A stretch of DNA of 64,000 bases from Apostichopus japonicus (GCF_037975245.1 NC_092576.1:45237111-45301110); one strand, 5' to 3'. Shown: positions 34,555 through 45,150, counted from the first letter of the stretch. Notes: generated by a model from the letters alone, not told the origin. Numbers and translations: made by a program.

Positions 34555-36083
34555 CAGTGGCGGCGGAACCGGGGGGGGGGGGGGGGGCTTGGGGGGGGGG
34601 GGGGGGCTCAGCCCCCCCAATAAAAAAGTTGAGGGGGAAAATGCATGATAAGCCCCCCAATATTTACCAAGGCTCCGAAACGTGCATCTGCCCATTTTTC
34701 AATGCATACTTGTCGATCTGTCCGATGCACACGTAAACTATATAGGTGTAATCATTTTAGTAAATGCTGGGGGACCCTCGGCCCGTCCCCTGGCTATAGA
34801 CCACATTGTCACCCCAACCGCGTCTTCACGCCCCGTGAAAAGTGGAAGCAGTGAGTGTGAGTACCGGTACACTACGAGTACACGCAAGGCGTGGAACATG
34901 GCTCTTTGTTTAAACGCAATCAATTATTAAACGAACAAACTCACAATATTAGCATTTCACCTGTACTGTATAGGGTACTAAATCGCGACAGTGCGTGGTT
35001 CATAGAAATTTGTTGGCAACTGCACATAGTTTTGGACTTACCCATTTGTTGACATTAAGAAATGCTTTCTGTTTTTTCTTATGACATTTATTTAATTATT
35101 GCATTTAATTGCAAGTAGTAATTTACTACACTCAAAAACGTCTTTGCGAGTACACTACGAGTAATAGCTACTCTCTTAAAACACCATCGAATATACAAAT
35201 TACAATGTTTTTTACAGATTTTTACGTGCAATCTGAGAAATTTCAGGCTTGAGACCAGGGGCGTAGCGAGCGGGGGGGGGGGGGGGGAAGGGGGGTGGGG
35301 GTGTCACACCCCCCAATAATTTGGTCGCTGTCGGCAAATTTTGGGTCTGTCGGCAAAAGAAGAATAGGTGAAGAGAGCGGAAGGGGAAGAAAGAAGGAAA
35401 GCTGAATAGAGAAAGGAGAACGGGAGCTTCTTCCGTGCTAAATTTGACTTAAAATGTGCACCAGATTGCATCTAAGAACGTTTCAAAACTAAAAATTTTC
35501 CAAAGGGGAGATGTAGACCCCCTACCCTTAGACCCCTCCCCCATTTCAGTCACCACTTCCAGATCCGTCGGCAAATCAAATTTGACTCAAAATATGCACA
35601 GATTGCATCTAAGGACGTTTCAAAACTAAAAATTTTCCAAAGGGGAGGGGTAGACCCCCTACCCTTAGACCCCTCCCCCATTTCAGTCACCACTTCCAGA
35701 TCCGTCGGCAAATCAAATTTGACTTAAAATATACACCAGATTGCATCTAAGGACGTTTCAAAACTGAAAATTTTCCAAAGGGGAGGGGTAGACCCCCTCC
35801 CCTTAGAACCCTCCCCCATTTCAGTCACCACTTCCAGATCCGTCGGCAAATCAAATTCTCCACACCCACCAACAAAAACCCCTTCGCTACGCCACTGCTT
35901 GAGACCCATATTTTAGGGCTAGGTATTCACAGCATAAAACACACGGGAAGTGCCGTTTCCGGCCACCTGGGGATTTGAAAAACCCTTGTACGCTCTGCCC
36001 CAACCGATGGTGGCGCTCCTTTTAGATTGTCTCCACACATTAGCCCCCCCCCCCCCAATAATTTTCCCGTTCCGCCGCGCCTG
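34555..36083. mobile_element. hAT-like element, 1529 bp, TSD TATATACA, containing a nested hAT-like element
   Basis: Ends CAGTGGCGGCGGAACCGGG and CCCGTTCCGCCGCGCCTG are imperfect inverted repeats, flanked by perfect 8-bp duplications TATATACA (34547-34554 and 36084-36091). CAG-type ends with 8-bp duplications are the hAT pattern. Long G and C homopolymers lie just inside the ends. There is no transposase. The interior includes a fragment, GATGGTGGCGCTCC near 36005, shared with other elements in the window. Confidence 0.9.
35256..35897. mobile_element. Nested hAT-like element, 642 bp, TSD CTTGAGAC
   Basis: Ends CAGGGGCGTAGCGA and TCGCTACGCCACTG are flanked by perfect CTTGAGAC duplications (35248-35255, 35898-35905) inside the element at 34555-36083. 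Its body is mostly a ~137-bp tandem repeat in three copies, each with CAGATTGCATCTAAG at 35462, 35599 and 35737. Confidence 0.92.
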
Positions 36084-36529
36084 TATATACATAATGATCC
36101 TCACGTGATACAAGTTACGTCTTCAAATAACGGCCAACAGAATGTTTTATAAAGCGTGCAGTCTTTAACACGAATTATGTATTTGCATTTATGTTAAAGC
36201 CGGGGAAATGGATTGTCCTTTACATGCAAAATTTCACGTCCCACGTACAGAAGCTCATACAACCATCGCATCACCAAAAAAAAAAAAAAAAAAAAACATA
36301 CATTTCTAGACTCTAAGAATAACATTTCGATTTCTACGCAATATGAAATTATAACGTTTGCAAAACGATATGTTGCCACGTTGTATCAATTACTCTGCGA
36401 AGTGTTCAACGTTATATAGCAACCTTCATCTAATGAAACTTCGCGAATTGGTAAATAGAGGTGATCAGACGGTCCACATCATTACCATACTTCATCAAAA
36501 TAAATACTGTCGACATAATTTAGGGATTT

Positions 36530-37160
36530 AGCAAGGCCGTAGAGTGCGGGTGGGGCGGGGGAGGGGGGGGGGCAACAGCCCCTTAGATTTTCACTTCCAC
36601 AAAGAAAGAAGGCATATGATTATGTGAACACTTGGACAGTATGCGCTTTTTCAGTTAGTATATAGCGAAATGTTCAGATCATTTATTCCGATTTCATTAG
36701 TAAGTAGAGTGCAATTTCAAGAATCTAGTCACGTTTTTTCAGGAATGTCGTTCGAAAAGAACACAAGATTAATTTTAACCGCTCATCACATATATTCAAA
36801 ATTGTGCTTGTTTTGTAAATTTCTAAAGGTGAGATCTCAAAATAACTTGACGAGTTTTAAGATGCAACTTACAGGGCCTGGGAAGTGGGGCATTTCTGGT
36901 AATCTGGGAGGCTTTTTTTATTGGCAAAATTGTCCTTGCTAAGCTACGCGCCAGCTAACGCGATGTTGGCGCTCCGGTTAGATAGTGTCATCATTGTCCC
37001 TTTTCGGAAATGCCACTCCCAACCTTCTATCCCCCCCCCCCGCACTAAAGTATTCTTTAAAAAGGCTCTGTTATATGCGCACATCAAAAAACATATGAAA
37101 CATTGTATGTTTCTCGATGTTCCTCAACTGCCCACCCCTCCCCCTAGGGTGTTCTCCCCA
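36530..37160. mobile_element. Degraded hAT-like fragment
   Basis: G-rich tract near 36540-36572, the phrase CTACGCGCCAGCTAACG near 36942 and TTGGCGCTCCGGTTAGATAG near 36965 match the interior phrases of the hAT-like elements at 34555 and 48871. Clean ends and a duplication were not found. Confidence 0.4.
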
Positions 37161-37412
37161 AACAACATTTATTGAGCAGTTCGACCAATGAGATCACGTC
37201 TTCAAACTGTGTACCGCTGTTTTTTAATTGAGTGATGTCAGATATAAAACACGTTCTAGCATTATGCGGTTTAAGTTATCTTTTGTTCAGTAATACCTAA
37301 TTGGATGTAATACAATCAGATTTGATTTTCTTCATTTTCATTTTCCACTTGTTTTCATTGTGTCTCTATGGCTACGATGAACAGTTTAATAACTTCCCAG
37401 TGTCCTCTGTAT

Positions 37413-37970
37413 TGTAACGCTAACTCAGTCTAAGATTCTGGGGCGTCCAAATATTCCCTGCTGAGGACTGGTGGTGGTATGGAAACAAATGCGGCTTGGA
37501 TGGTTGTATGTTAGTAAACGACGAGCCTTAAATCTCGCTATTACATGCAAAAGATATAACACATAGATAAACGAGTAAAGAACAAGCGCTGTGTAGATTT
37601 CGCAATCTATTACTATAAACAGCCACGGTACAAACAATACATCGGCACGAAGCCCTCAAAAATAGATAGAAAAACATGCACTTAACGATAATGGTCACAA
37701 ACGAGGTCTCAATACCGAAGTAGAGTCCTATAACGATACGTACAAAAGTGTATAAAAGACGAATACAAGACAGATACAAGTACGACCACAATGGTCGGAG
37801 CCAGGGCTACTACCGAACCGAACGATTCAGATCGGGAGCGAAGACTGGTCACAATTCTTGAGGTCTGCTTCAGCTGAGCTGGTGAGCAGACATCACGTGA
37901 CCTGTAACAATTACGTAATGTAGCCTACGACAAATAGAGGGCGACATATATGATGACCAACGGCATCACA
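37413..37970 (-). repeat. 3' LTR (in element sense) of the Gypsy element
   Basis: 558 bp, same sequence as 45151-45708 as far as compared, flanked outside by GTAT (37409-37412). Short open frames seen within both LTRs have identical translations, as expected for duplicated non-coding DNA. Confidence 0.95.
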
Positions 37971-37984
37971 CTATCCCCTTCTCA
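37971..37984 (-). promoter_or_regulatory. Polypurine tract of the Gypsy element
   Basis: The sense strand reads TGAGAAGGGGATAG directly before the 3' LTR, the expected place and composition for the primer of plus-strand DNA synthesis. Confidence 0.75.
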
Positions 37985-38738
37985 GTCCTTAACTTGTCCC
38001 CAAGTTATGAAAACAAAATAGTATAAGGATCGCTAATTAGACACAAATCTAAAATCATACACATACTAATACAAAAGAAATCCAAAATACATGAATACGT
38101 TTAAAAGCAAAGTATAGCTAATAGTGCCTGCCATGCACGAGAGCCTATACACACAATAACATTTGATATGAACTCTTAATATGGGTTCAGAACTAAAAAC
38201 GTATCACATTTCAATCTGTACCGACTAAAAAAAATATGTCCTAGCTCGACTGCGAAAGAAGAAAGTTACGCAATACGAAGAGTAATAGAAGAGTAATATG
38301 ACCTTACATGCACGTGTTCATACCCTAAAGGAATAACGCGGCTCGCGCGAAAGTGCAATTTGGACTCATGTGAGGTCACATTCCAGATACAACTGATAAA
38401 AGTAAAAACAACTTACGGTGCCGTACATAGATATAAATACATGAAAACAATCCAAGTGAATCAAACCATAACACTCATGATGTAACACAGAGATCCAAAC
38501 CACAAAATAACTTGATTGAAAGTCCGCATCAAAATATGAAATGTCCACAAGATTTCCAAAGTAAATAGATATAATAACGAAACCGGGAGTCCATATCAAA
38601 ATGTGAACTGTCCATAGTAATAAGGTGAAATGTCCATAGTAATAAGGTGAAATGTCCATAATAATTCCACAGTAAAAATATATAATAAAGAATCACGTTA
38701 TTTAACACAAAAGTCCTGATCGAGGGCATCTCTATGGA
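37985..38738 (-). other. Untranslated 3' region of the Gypsy element
   Basis: Between the third frame and the purine tract, about 750 bp without a convincing gene. It holds a small tandem repeat near 38608-38661 in which the phrase GTCCATAGTAATAAGGTGAA recurs with a 21-bp period. Confidence 0.7.
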
Positions 38739-39221
38739 TTAACGGTAAGTCAACAGTTCCCTGGTCTGTGGGGGTAATTCGAATCCCTCCTTCTCCGTGG
38801 TAAGGACTGTACCATCTGGGTATTGGACCGTATGTTTTTCCTTCCTGTAAATAACTCCAAGACCAAGGTTTTTTACTTCCGCGTTGATGATGAGTGGAAT
38901 CCTTGAAGTAACCATCAGGTTCCGCAGACGGGTCAGTTCTTTATCATCCAGAGTTGAATCCGACGATGCTGTTGAAGGGGTTGATGTTGAAGTGGTTGGG
39001 GAAGGTGTAGAGCTATCCTCAATGGGTGATGTCAGGGGGGTTGGCGCTCGTCTATCACTGGGTCCAAACGAAAGGTCGATAGGTCCACACGAAAAACAAT
39101 CTATATACTTGTGGTCTACCAATACAACGCCCGAAAGGAAGGTTTGCGGACATTGCTCTATCTTTACAATAAAAACAATAAAGTAACTACGAGGCCTCAC
39201 CAACCCTGTTGGTCTCAACAT
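38739..39221 (-). CDS. Third open frame of the Gypsy element, function unknown
   Basis: A 160-codon frame begins with ATG inside the last 35 nt of pol, in the +1 frame, and runs past the pol stop. The N-terminal 35 residues include a short hydrophobic stretch (YFIVFIVKI, FLSGVVLV). A Ser/Thr/Pro-rich linker follows, then a compact region with VKNLGLGVIYRKEKHTVQYP and GFELPPQTRELL. It is too short and lacks the cysteines for an envelope protein. It may be an accessory product or a C-terminal pol extension reached by a second shift or splicing. I do not recognise it. Confidence 0.5.
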   Translation of the reverse strand: MLRPTGLVRPRSYFIVFIVKIEQCPQTFLSGVVLVDHKYIDCFSCGPIDLSFGPSDRRAPTPLTSPIEDSSTPSPTTSTSTPSTASSDSTLDDKELTRLRNLMVTSRIPLIINAEVKNLGLGVIYRKEKHTVQYPDGTVLTTEKEGFELPPQTRELLTYR

Positions 39222-42200
39222 TCTCTCCAGATGCTAAGCACAGTTTAAGACGATCGTGGTGAACGACCTTCGGCCTCGATCGTTCCGACTGTTTTATGCG
39301 ATAAGTTACATCGGATAACTTATTAACTATTAAATATGGGCCTTCCCAATATCTTTGCAACTTAGGAGACAGTCCCTTTTTCTTACTGGGGTTATACAGC
39401 CAAACTTTATCCCCGACGTTATAATTTTTGGCATTGCTAAGCCTATCATAGGACTTCTTCTGCCTTTCAACTGACGTATTTGTTTCGATTCTAGCCATTT
39501 CATGAACTGTCCTAAGTTTTTCTTCCAATTTACTTACATAACAAATACTTGAACTAATTTCAACATGGGGAGGGGGTACTAGGAGATCAACTGGGAGATT
39601 CATCTCCCTTCCTAACATCATTACACTGGGTGTCTCTCCCGTGGTCTCGTGAACAGAGGAGCGGTACGCCATGGTAACATGGGGCAACCATTCATCCCAA
39701 TCACGTTGGTTTTCCGAAACAACGGCCGATAACATTGCCTCTAAGGTTCTGTTAAAACGCTCCACCATGCCATCAGATTGGGGGTGAAAGGCTGTGGTAC
39801 GAGTTTTATCAATACCAAGGAGCTGTGCTAATTCTTTAAACAAATTTGACTCGAAATTTCGGCCCTGGTCAGTATGCAACTGTAGGGGAACACCGAACCT
39901 CAACACAAACTGTTCTACAAAGACTCTGGCCACAGTAACTGCCTCCTGGTTTGGGATCGCATAAGCCTCGGTCCACTTAGTAAAGTAGTCCGCTACACAC
40001 AAAATATATCTATTTCCCGTGTCGGTAACTGGTAAGGGTCCCAATATATCCATGGCCACTCTTTCCATGGGGGCTCCTACCACGTACTTTTGCATACGTG
40101 CTCTATGAGATTTAATTGGACCCTTCCTTGAAGAGCATTTTTCACATTGCCGACACCATCTCTCTATATCCTTATGATATCCAGCCCAGTAAAATCTAGA
40201 TTGGACTCTCCTCATAGTTTTCTTAACACCTAGGTGACCAGCTGTGGCATTACTATGTAACAAAGACATTACCTCATTACGCATGCTTCTAGCCACCACT
40301 AATTTCAAGGAGATCTCATTCCCCGACTCAGATTCCCATTTTCGATAAAGAATACCGTTTCTGAGACATAAGACCTTCCACATACCCCAGTAAGTTTTGA
40401 AAGTCTTGTTCTCAGCTGAAATCAGCGACCATTGTGGCCTTTCTTTGGAAATAACCATCCAGTCTATGATTCGACTGATGTCGTTATCACCCTGCTGTGC
40501 CTTCTTAATGTCTTCTACAGACCACTGGTCCACCCAAGCACCATCTAGCTCTAGCCTGGGAGCAACTATCTCTGGCACAACCTGTCCATTATCTTTTCCA
40601 CTTTGAGTTGGACTTTCTACTGATGTAGCGGGGTCCATCCCCTTCTCAGCATCTGTCCTAATTTCGCCCAGCCTATCAGTTTGACTCCCACCCTGTTTAG
40701 TTTTACTACGGGTTACAACCGTACATACGTGGGTGTCAAGGGTACCCTCACTTTCACTGAGTTGTTGTCCAGTAAGATTTCCCCCAGTATCCTCTACTGT
40801 AATTAATTCCGTTTCCTCTAAACGGAGGCAATACCTACAGTCTACGCACGGGCGTCGGGAAAGCGCATCTGCATTCCCGTGTTTACTTCCTGGACGGTGC
40901 TGAATTTCGTAGTTATAAGTGCCCAGCATTTCAAGCCATCGCGCAATCTGCCCCTCGGGTTGTTTAAAATTAAGTAACCACCTCAAAGCACCATGGTCAG
41001 TTCGCACAAGAAATTCAGCACCGTACAGATAATGGTGGAAGTGTTTAATTGATGCTACTATAGCGTACAACTCTTTTCTTGTTACGCAATACCTTCGTTC
41101 AGCCTTACTAAACGATTTACTAAAATATGCGATTACTCTTTCTTCTCCTCCCTGGATTTGAGAGAGAACACTACCCAAGCTTTCATTGCTTGCATCTGTG
41201 TCAAGAATATACTTGTCACTGGGGGTGGGGAAGGCTAATATAGGAGTAGAGGTTAGGGCTACCTTCAAGGCGTTAAATGCTTCTTCGCATTCCTCATTCC
41301 ACAGAAATCTTTTCCCCTTTTCTGTCAAAAGATGTAAAGGACGTGCAATAAGAGTGAAGTTTTTAACAAACTTCCTGTAATAAGAGCATAAACCTACAAA
41401 TCCTCTCACGTCACGAACACAATTTGGCCTTGGCCAATTTTTAACAACAGCCACCTTTGACGGATCAGTCGAGACTCCGTCCTTGCTAACTATGTGTCCG
41501 AGAAACTCCACTTTTTGTTTGAAAAGAAAACATTTCTTAGGCGACAGTTTCAGTCCCGCTAATTTGAACCTCGTAAAAACATCATCTATGGCAGCAATGT
41601 GTTCCTCGAAATTCTTTCCAAAAATAATTACATCGTCTAGATAGACTAAACATGTTTGCCACTGCAAACCAGATAAAATTTTCTCCATCAATCTTTCAAA
41701 GGTGGCTGGTGCATTGCAAAGCCCGAACGGCATGACACAAAATTGATATAGACCACTGTGGGTGATAAAAGCGGTCTTTTCCCTATCAGACTCGTCCATT
41801 TCGACCTGCCAGTAGCCACTCGCTAGGTCGAGGGTCGTAAACCAGGTGGAGCCATTAAGACTATCTAAGGAGTCATCGATTCTAGGGATAGGGTAGCTAT
41901 CTTTAGTGGTAATATCGTTAAGCCTACGATAATCTACACAAAAACGAGTTGATCCATCTTTCTTTTTAACTAAAACAACTGGAGACGCCCATGGGCTAGA
42001 TGAAGGTTCAATCACCCCCCGCTTTAACATATCTGAAACCTCGTTAGCCGCATCCTCTCTTTTATTCAGAGGCAGTCTTCTAGCATGTTGTTTAATAGGG
42101 GCCACCTCTTTAGTTGGAATTTTGTGTTTCACAATACCAGTCCTTCCTAAATCCTCCTTACATTTTGCAAAAATACTCTCATGCTTCAGAAGAAGCCTCC

Positions 42201-43080
42201 TAACTAAAGCTTTTTGATTTTCATCAAGTGATCCCTCCAAAGAGTTGTACAGCCCTAAAATGTGATGTGGTAAGTCAGTGACTCCCCCACCCTCATTGGA
42301 AGTGTCACCCTCCGTGTTTTGTACCGATAAAACTTCTTCTACAGGCTCACACGTGGCCGCCGTAACTCCTTCATACACCGTGACCGGCCCTGAATCTACA
42401 TTAATCATGCGGATTGGTACCACGTGACTCTGGGGATTAACCACAGCTTTAGCTACCATAATCGAGTGTTTCTTTACAAAATTTTCACAAGGCTCTACAA
42501 TAAACTCTGTTCCGTCTAATTTATTGGCAAGTTTACCTGGTACTACAATTTCCTGGCCTGGACTTATGCAGACTGTCTCAGCTACCGTGATTCTATTCAC
42601 TACGTTACTAGGGGCATTCAATCTCTCGTTGCCGAAACATTGAACCACAATATTCCCAATTTTTATCTGACCAAGGCCTAGATCTATTTGGCACTTGTAT
42701 TTTGATAGGAAATCACACCCTAATATGAAATCAGAAGATATGTCTGCAACCCACACCGGGTGGTTCGCCGAAAAATCTCCCATCTTCAATGAAAAATTAC
42801 CACAACCGAACAACGGTATACTTCGATCATCGGCCATAACCAAGTCCTCTCCAGTTCTCTCTAACTTTGGCCGTGCAGTCTGAACAATTTCCTGATACAT
42901 ACTACGTTTCACCACACAAATATTTGCTCCCGTATCAATCAAGCTATCTAAAGTCCTACCATGGATTTGTATTCTTGCGTACAATCCATCTCTATTATTC
43001 TTTTCACTAAGTGACGTAACAAAGGGCCTTTTGTGACCACTAGCCGACTCATGGCCCGCTGAACCGGCTTTTACTAGTTT
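39187..43080 (-). CDS. pol: Pol polyprotein (protease, RT, RNase H, integrase)
   Basis: The frame is open from the frameshift site to TAG at 39187, about 1,300 codons, in -1 relative to gag and with no ATG of its own near the start. Landmarks, counted from codon 42984: aspartic protease DTGAN at about 17; reverse transcriptase YLDD at about 448; RNase H DTDAS and RTDHG regions near 595-690; integrase HHCC zinc region (GHLGV...CRQCEKC) at about 915-945; catalytic D (MDILGP), D (HTDQG) and E (DGMVERFN) near 978, 1035 and 1073; a GPY/F module (WEGPYLIV) near 1213. All key residues seen are present and there is no internal stop, so the enzyme set looks functional. Expression is presumably as a Gag-Pol fusion. 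Confidence 0.95.
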   Translation of the reverse strand, partial: KLVKAGSAGHESASGHKRPFVTSLSEKNNRDGLYARIQIHGRTLDSLIDTGANICVVKRSMYQEIVQTARPKLERTGEDLVMADDRSIPLFGCGNFSLKMGDFSANHPVWVADISSDFILGCDFLSKYKCQIDLGLGQIKIGNIVVQCFGNERLNAPSNVVNRITVAETVCISPGQEIVVPGKLANKLDGTEFIVEPCENFVKKHSIMVAKAVVNPQSHVVPIRMINVDSGPVTVYEGVTAATCEPVEEVLSVQNTEGDTSNEGGGVTDLPHHILGLYNSLEGSLDENQKALVRRLLLKHESIFAKCKEDLGRTGIVKHKIPTKEVAPIKQHARRLPLNKREDAANEVSDMLKRGVIEPSSSPWASPVVLVKKKDGSTRFCVDYRRLNDITTKDSYPIPRIDDSLDSLNGSTWFTTLDLASGYWQVEMDESDREKTAFITHSGLYQFCVMPFGLCNAPATFERLMEKILSGLQWQTCLVYLDDVIIFGKNFEEHIAAIDDVFTRFKLAGLKLSPKKCFLFKQKVEFLGHIVSKDGVSTDPSKVAVVKNWPRPNCVRDVRGFVGLCSYYRKFVKNFTLIARPLHLLTEKGKRFLWNEECEEAFNALKVALTSTPILAFPTPSDKYILDTDASNESLGSVLSQIQGGEERVIAYFSKSFSKAERRYCVTRKELYAIVASIKHFHHYLYGAEFLVRTDHGALRWLLNFKQPEGQIARWLEMLGTYNYEIQHRPGSKHGNADALSRRPCVDCRYCLRLEETELITVEDTGGNLTGQQLSESEGTLDTHVCTVVTRSKTKQGGSQTDRLGEIRTDAEKGMDPATSVESPTQSGKDNGQVVPEIVAPRLELDGAWVDQWSVEDIKKAQQGDNDISRIIDWMVISKERPQWSLISAENKTFKTYWGMWKVLCLRNGILYRKWESESGNEISLKLVVARSMRNEVMSLLHSNATAGHLGVKKTMRRVQSRFYWAGYHKDIERWCRQCEKCSSRKGPIKSHRARMQKYVVGAPMERVAMDILGPLPVTDTGNRYILCVADYFTKWTEAYAIPNQEAVTVARVFVEQFVLRFGVPLQLHTDQGRNFESNLFKELAQLLGIDKTRTTAFHPQSDGMVERFNRTLEAMLSAVVSENQRDWDEWLPHVTMAYRSSVHETTGETPSVMMLGREMNLPVDLLVPPPHVEISSSICYVSKLEEKLRTVHEMARIETNTSVERQKKSYDRLSNAKNYNVGDKVWLYNPSKKKGLSPKLQRYWEGPYLIVNKLSDVTYRIKQSERSRPKVVHHDRLKLCLASGENVETNRVGEAS

Positions 43081-43083
43081 CCC
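43024..43083 (-). promoter_or_regulatory. -1 programmed frameshift signal between gag and pol
   Basis: Sense-strand heptamer G GGA AAC (43083-43077) fits the X XXY YYZ rule in the gag frame and is followed at once by the gag stop. After 7 nt comes a stem AGCCGG (43069-43064) pairing with TCGGCT (43047-43042). Its loop contains GGGCC (43057-43053), complementary to GGCCC at 43028-43024, which allows an H-type pseudoknot. The pol frame is -1 relative to gag and open across this site. Confidence 0.85.
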
Positions 43084-45113
43084 GAGTTATGACTTGTCCC
43101 ATTGTTATCAGATACTTTAGGTTTTGGACAATTACGAGCAAAATGCCCAACTTCTTTGCAGTTGTAACATTTGTTGTCCTTGATCATATTCTTACCCTCT
43201 CTTTTATGAGGCTTTTCCGAATTCCCGTGGCTCTTCTCTAGCGATTTAAAACATTCCTGAATTTTAGCTACCATTTTCTCTACAACTTGGTCTAAATTAC
43301 TCTGTACCTCTTTCGCCGGTTTCTGGTCAGTATCAGGGGGGCCTGACACAGCTCTAACTAACCTTCTGCTATTTCTCTGATTTTCAGCCTGTTGAAACGT
43401 TTCAAATTCAATTGCTGTTTTTACAGCGCTGTCCAAACACTTTGGGCGAGACTGATATATTCCCCATCGCATGTCAGTATCAGACAGCGCATCAATAAAA
43501 TGATCTTTTGCCAAGGTCTCTTGTAGATCATACTTAGCTTCAGGGTAGGCTAATTTAACCAATCTCCGGACTGACTGCGCTAATTCTGGAAGGTTTTCAC
43601 CTTTCTTTCTTTGTTTATTCTTTAACTGAGCACGGAATAATTCCGTTTGATTTTGTGACCCAAAACGTTTGGACAGGGCGGCAACAAGCGAATCGTAATT
43701 ACGACGCATCGAGGTATCAAGGTCGCCTAATACTGACAGCGCTTCACCTCTTAAGGAAGTGGCAAGATGCATTCCTTTAGAAAGGGGATCCCATCTATTC
43801 ATTTCTGCTATCAATTCAAACTGTACAATGTAATCATTCCACTCACTACTCCCGTCAAATGCTACGGGGCGTACTTCCGTTCTCTTTGGGTATATACGGG
43901 AATCTGAGGGAGGTACAGGCAAATCATTAGAATGGTATCTAACGGGCGGGGAATATTCCCCCAACTGCACATTTCTATCCGAGTTGTTGACAACTTTTCT
44001 ATCATTAAGTTGATCATCTTCAATTCTCCTATAACTTCTACCAGCCTCCCTATTCACATAATGGCCAGCTCCATGGCGACTTACGGAGGGACGGTGGTCC
44101 AAGTCGTAACCATAATTATTACATTTACGCCATTCGCCTACACTAGGATAACGTTTCTTATCGTCTGCTCTATCTAACCCCTCTAGAACTGACCTAGAAT
44201 TACCTGCACCACTGATCAAATATTTATCTCTATACACTGTATCCTCACTAGGGTAACGGATCCTAGAGAGGGAATCACCCCTCGAAATTCCACTTGGCCC
44301 CGGGCCAGTTACACCACCCCATGGCATACTGTCAGTCCCAGACTGACGAATTTCGTAACGCGCAGCCCTTGGCTGCAAGTCCTCCACCCCATATTGGGTC
44401 GCATTTCTTGTATCAATTTCCCTGGAACCTCGTCCAGGTACGCCCCCTAATGGCATATGATCAGCCCTAGACTGATATAAATTGTACCCTGCAGTCCCTG
44501 ACTGCGAATGCCTGACCCCCATATGGGCGGGACTTGACGTGTCCCTTTCTCTATCCGATAAGCCATCACCAAAATTGATCAACGGTGCATTCTCCCTATT
44601 AGACACAGTTCTACTGAAACCATTTCCCAGATCAAGTTTAACTACACTATTTGAAATAAAATTACGAGGGCATTCAGTAGGGGGCACATTTGCCCTCCTC
44701 TCACTCACACCATCGTCCACATGTCGGGGCTGCTGGTTTCGTTCTCTCTCCTCAAAATCACTAGAAACCCTCATACGTATGTCACCCGTCACAGACGGAG
44801 ACCTAGCAGCCCCGAAGTTTGGTTCGCTATAACGCATAGGCCCATTTAAGTAATGATTACGAGAATTTGAAAAATACTCACGTGGTAGCGTACTGCCATC
44901 CAAGCCGCCGTCACTAGGGACGCACTCATCTACCACCATCCAATCCTGATTACACAAAACATTCCCATTCTGAATCTCACTAAGTGTGGGTTCTTCGCGA
45001 ACTCTGTTTTCAAACTGTGAGCCCGAACAGGGTGCAACACTCTGTTCCCTACAGGAAACCAGTTCCTGCCTTGACACACAGGTGTCCGAATCAAAGCTAA
45101 TTAAATCATTCAT
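43074..45113 (-). CDS. gag: Gag polyprotein
   Basis: An open frame of about 680 codons. I start it at the ATG 45113 (MNDLISFDSD), since the frame upstream opens only with TTG, two codons earlier. The first ~400 residues are polar, Arg/Ser/Pro-rich and repetitive. A retrotransposon gag core follows (RPVAFDGSSEWNDYIVQFE..., LRGEALSVLG). Near residue 650 is one CCHC zinc knuckle, CYNCKEVGHFARNC, for binding element RNA. Gag builds the cytoplasmic particle in which reverse transcription occurs. The stop TAG at 43074-43076 follows GGGAAAC directly, a -1 ribosomal slip site joining gag to pol. The leader between primer-binding site and ATG is only about 20 nt. Confidence 0.93.
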   Translation of the reverse strand: MNDLISFDSDTCVSRQELVSCREQSVAPCSGSQFENRVREEPTLSEIQNGNVLCNQDWMVVDECVPSDGGLDGSTLPREYFSNSRNHYLNGPMRYSEPNFGAARSPSVTGDIRMRVSSDFEERERNQQPRHVDDGVSERRANVPPTECPRNFISNSVVKLDLGNGFSRTVSNRENAPLINFGDGLSDRERDTSSPAHMGVRHSQSGTAGYNLYQSRADHMPLGGVPGRGSREIDTRNATQYGVEDLQPRAARYEIRQSGTDSMPWGGVTGPGPSGISRGDSLSRIRYPSEDTVYRDKYLISGAGNSRSVLEGLDRADDKKRYPSVGEWRKCNNYGYDLDHRPSVSRHGAGHYVNREAGRSYRRIEDDQLNDRKVVNNSDRNVQLGEYSPPVRYHSNDLPVPPSDSRIYPKRTEVRPVAFDGSSEWNDYIVQFELIAEMNRWDPLSKGMHLATSLRGEALSVLGDLDTSMRRNYDSLVAALSKRFGSQNQTELFRAQLKNKQRKKGENLPELAQSVRRLVKLAYPEAKYDLQETLAKDHFIDALSDTDMRWGIYQSRPKCLDSAVKTAIEFETFQQAENQRNSRRLVRAVSGPPDTDQKPAKEVQSNLDQVVEKMVAKIQECFKSLEKSHGNSEKPHKREGKNMIKDNKCYNCKEVGHFARNCPKPKVSDNNGTSHNSGN

Positions 45114-45132
45114 GCTCAACAGAAAACAGAAT

Positions 45133-45149
45133 CCGATCGCTTGCCACCA
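45133..45149 (-). promoter_or_regulatory. Primer-binding site of the Gypsy element
   Basis: Directly inside the 5' LTR, after one T, the sense strand reads TGGTGGCAAGCGATCGG. TGG is the complement of the tRNA CCA tail. The GCCACCA 3' end implied resembles some leucine tRNAs, but one base does not fit the leucine tRNA I compared, so the tRNA is not assigned. Confidence 0.7.
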
Positions 45150-45150
45150 A

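Noticed and set aside
34438-34736. Overlapping plus-strand frames with poly-Gly runs
   Set aside because: The glycine runs come from the G homopolymers at the end of a hAT-like element; the frames have no splice signals.
37425-37791. Minus-strand frames of 70 and 87 codons repeated at 45163-45529
   Set aside because: They lie in the two LTRs and are duplicated because the LTRs are; they are not separate genes.
38739-39221. Envelope gene for the Gypsy element
   Set aside because: It is too short, and there is no signal peptide, cysteine pattern or C-terminal membrane anchor.
38884-44832. Plus-strand open frames opposite gag and pol
   Set aside because: They are antisense shadows of the long retrotransposon frames with no independent support.
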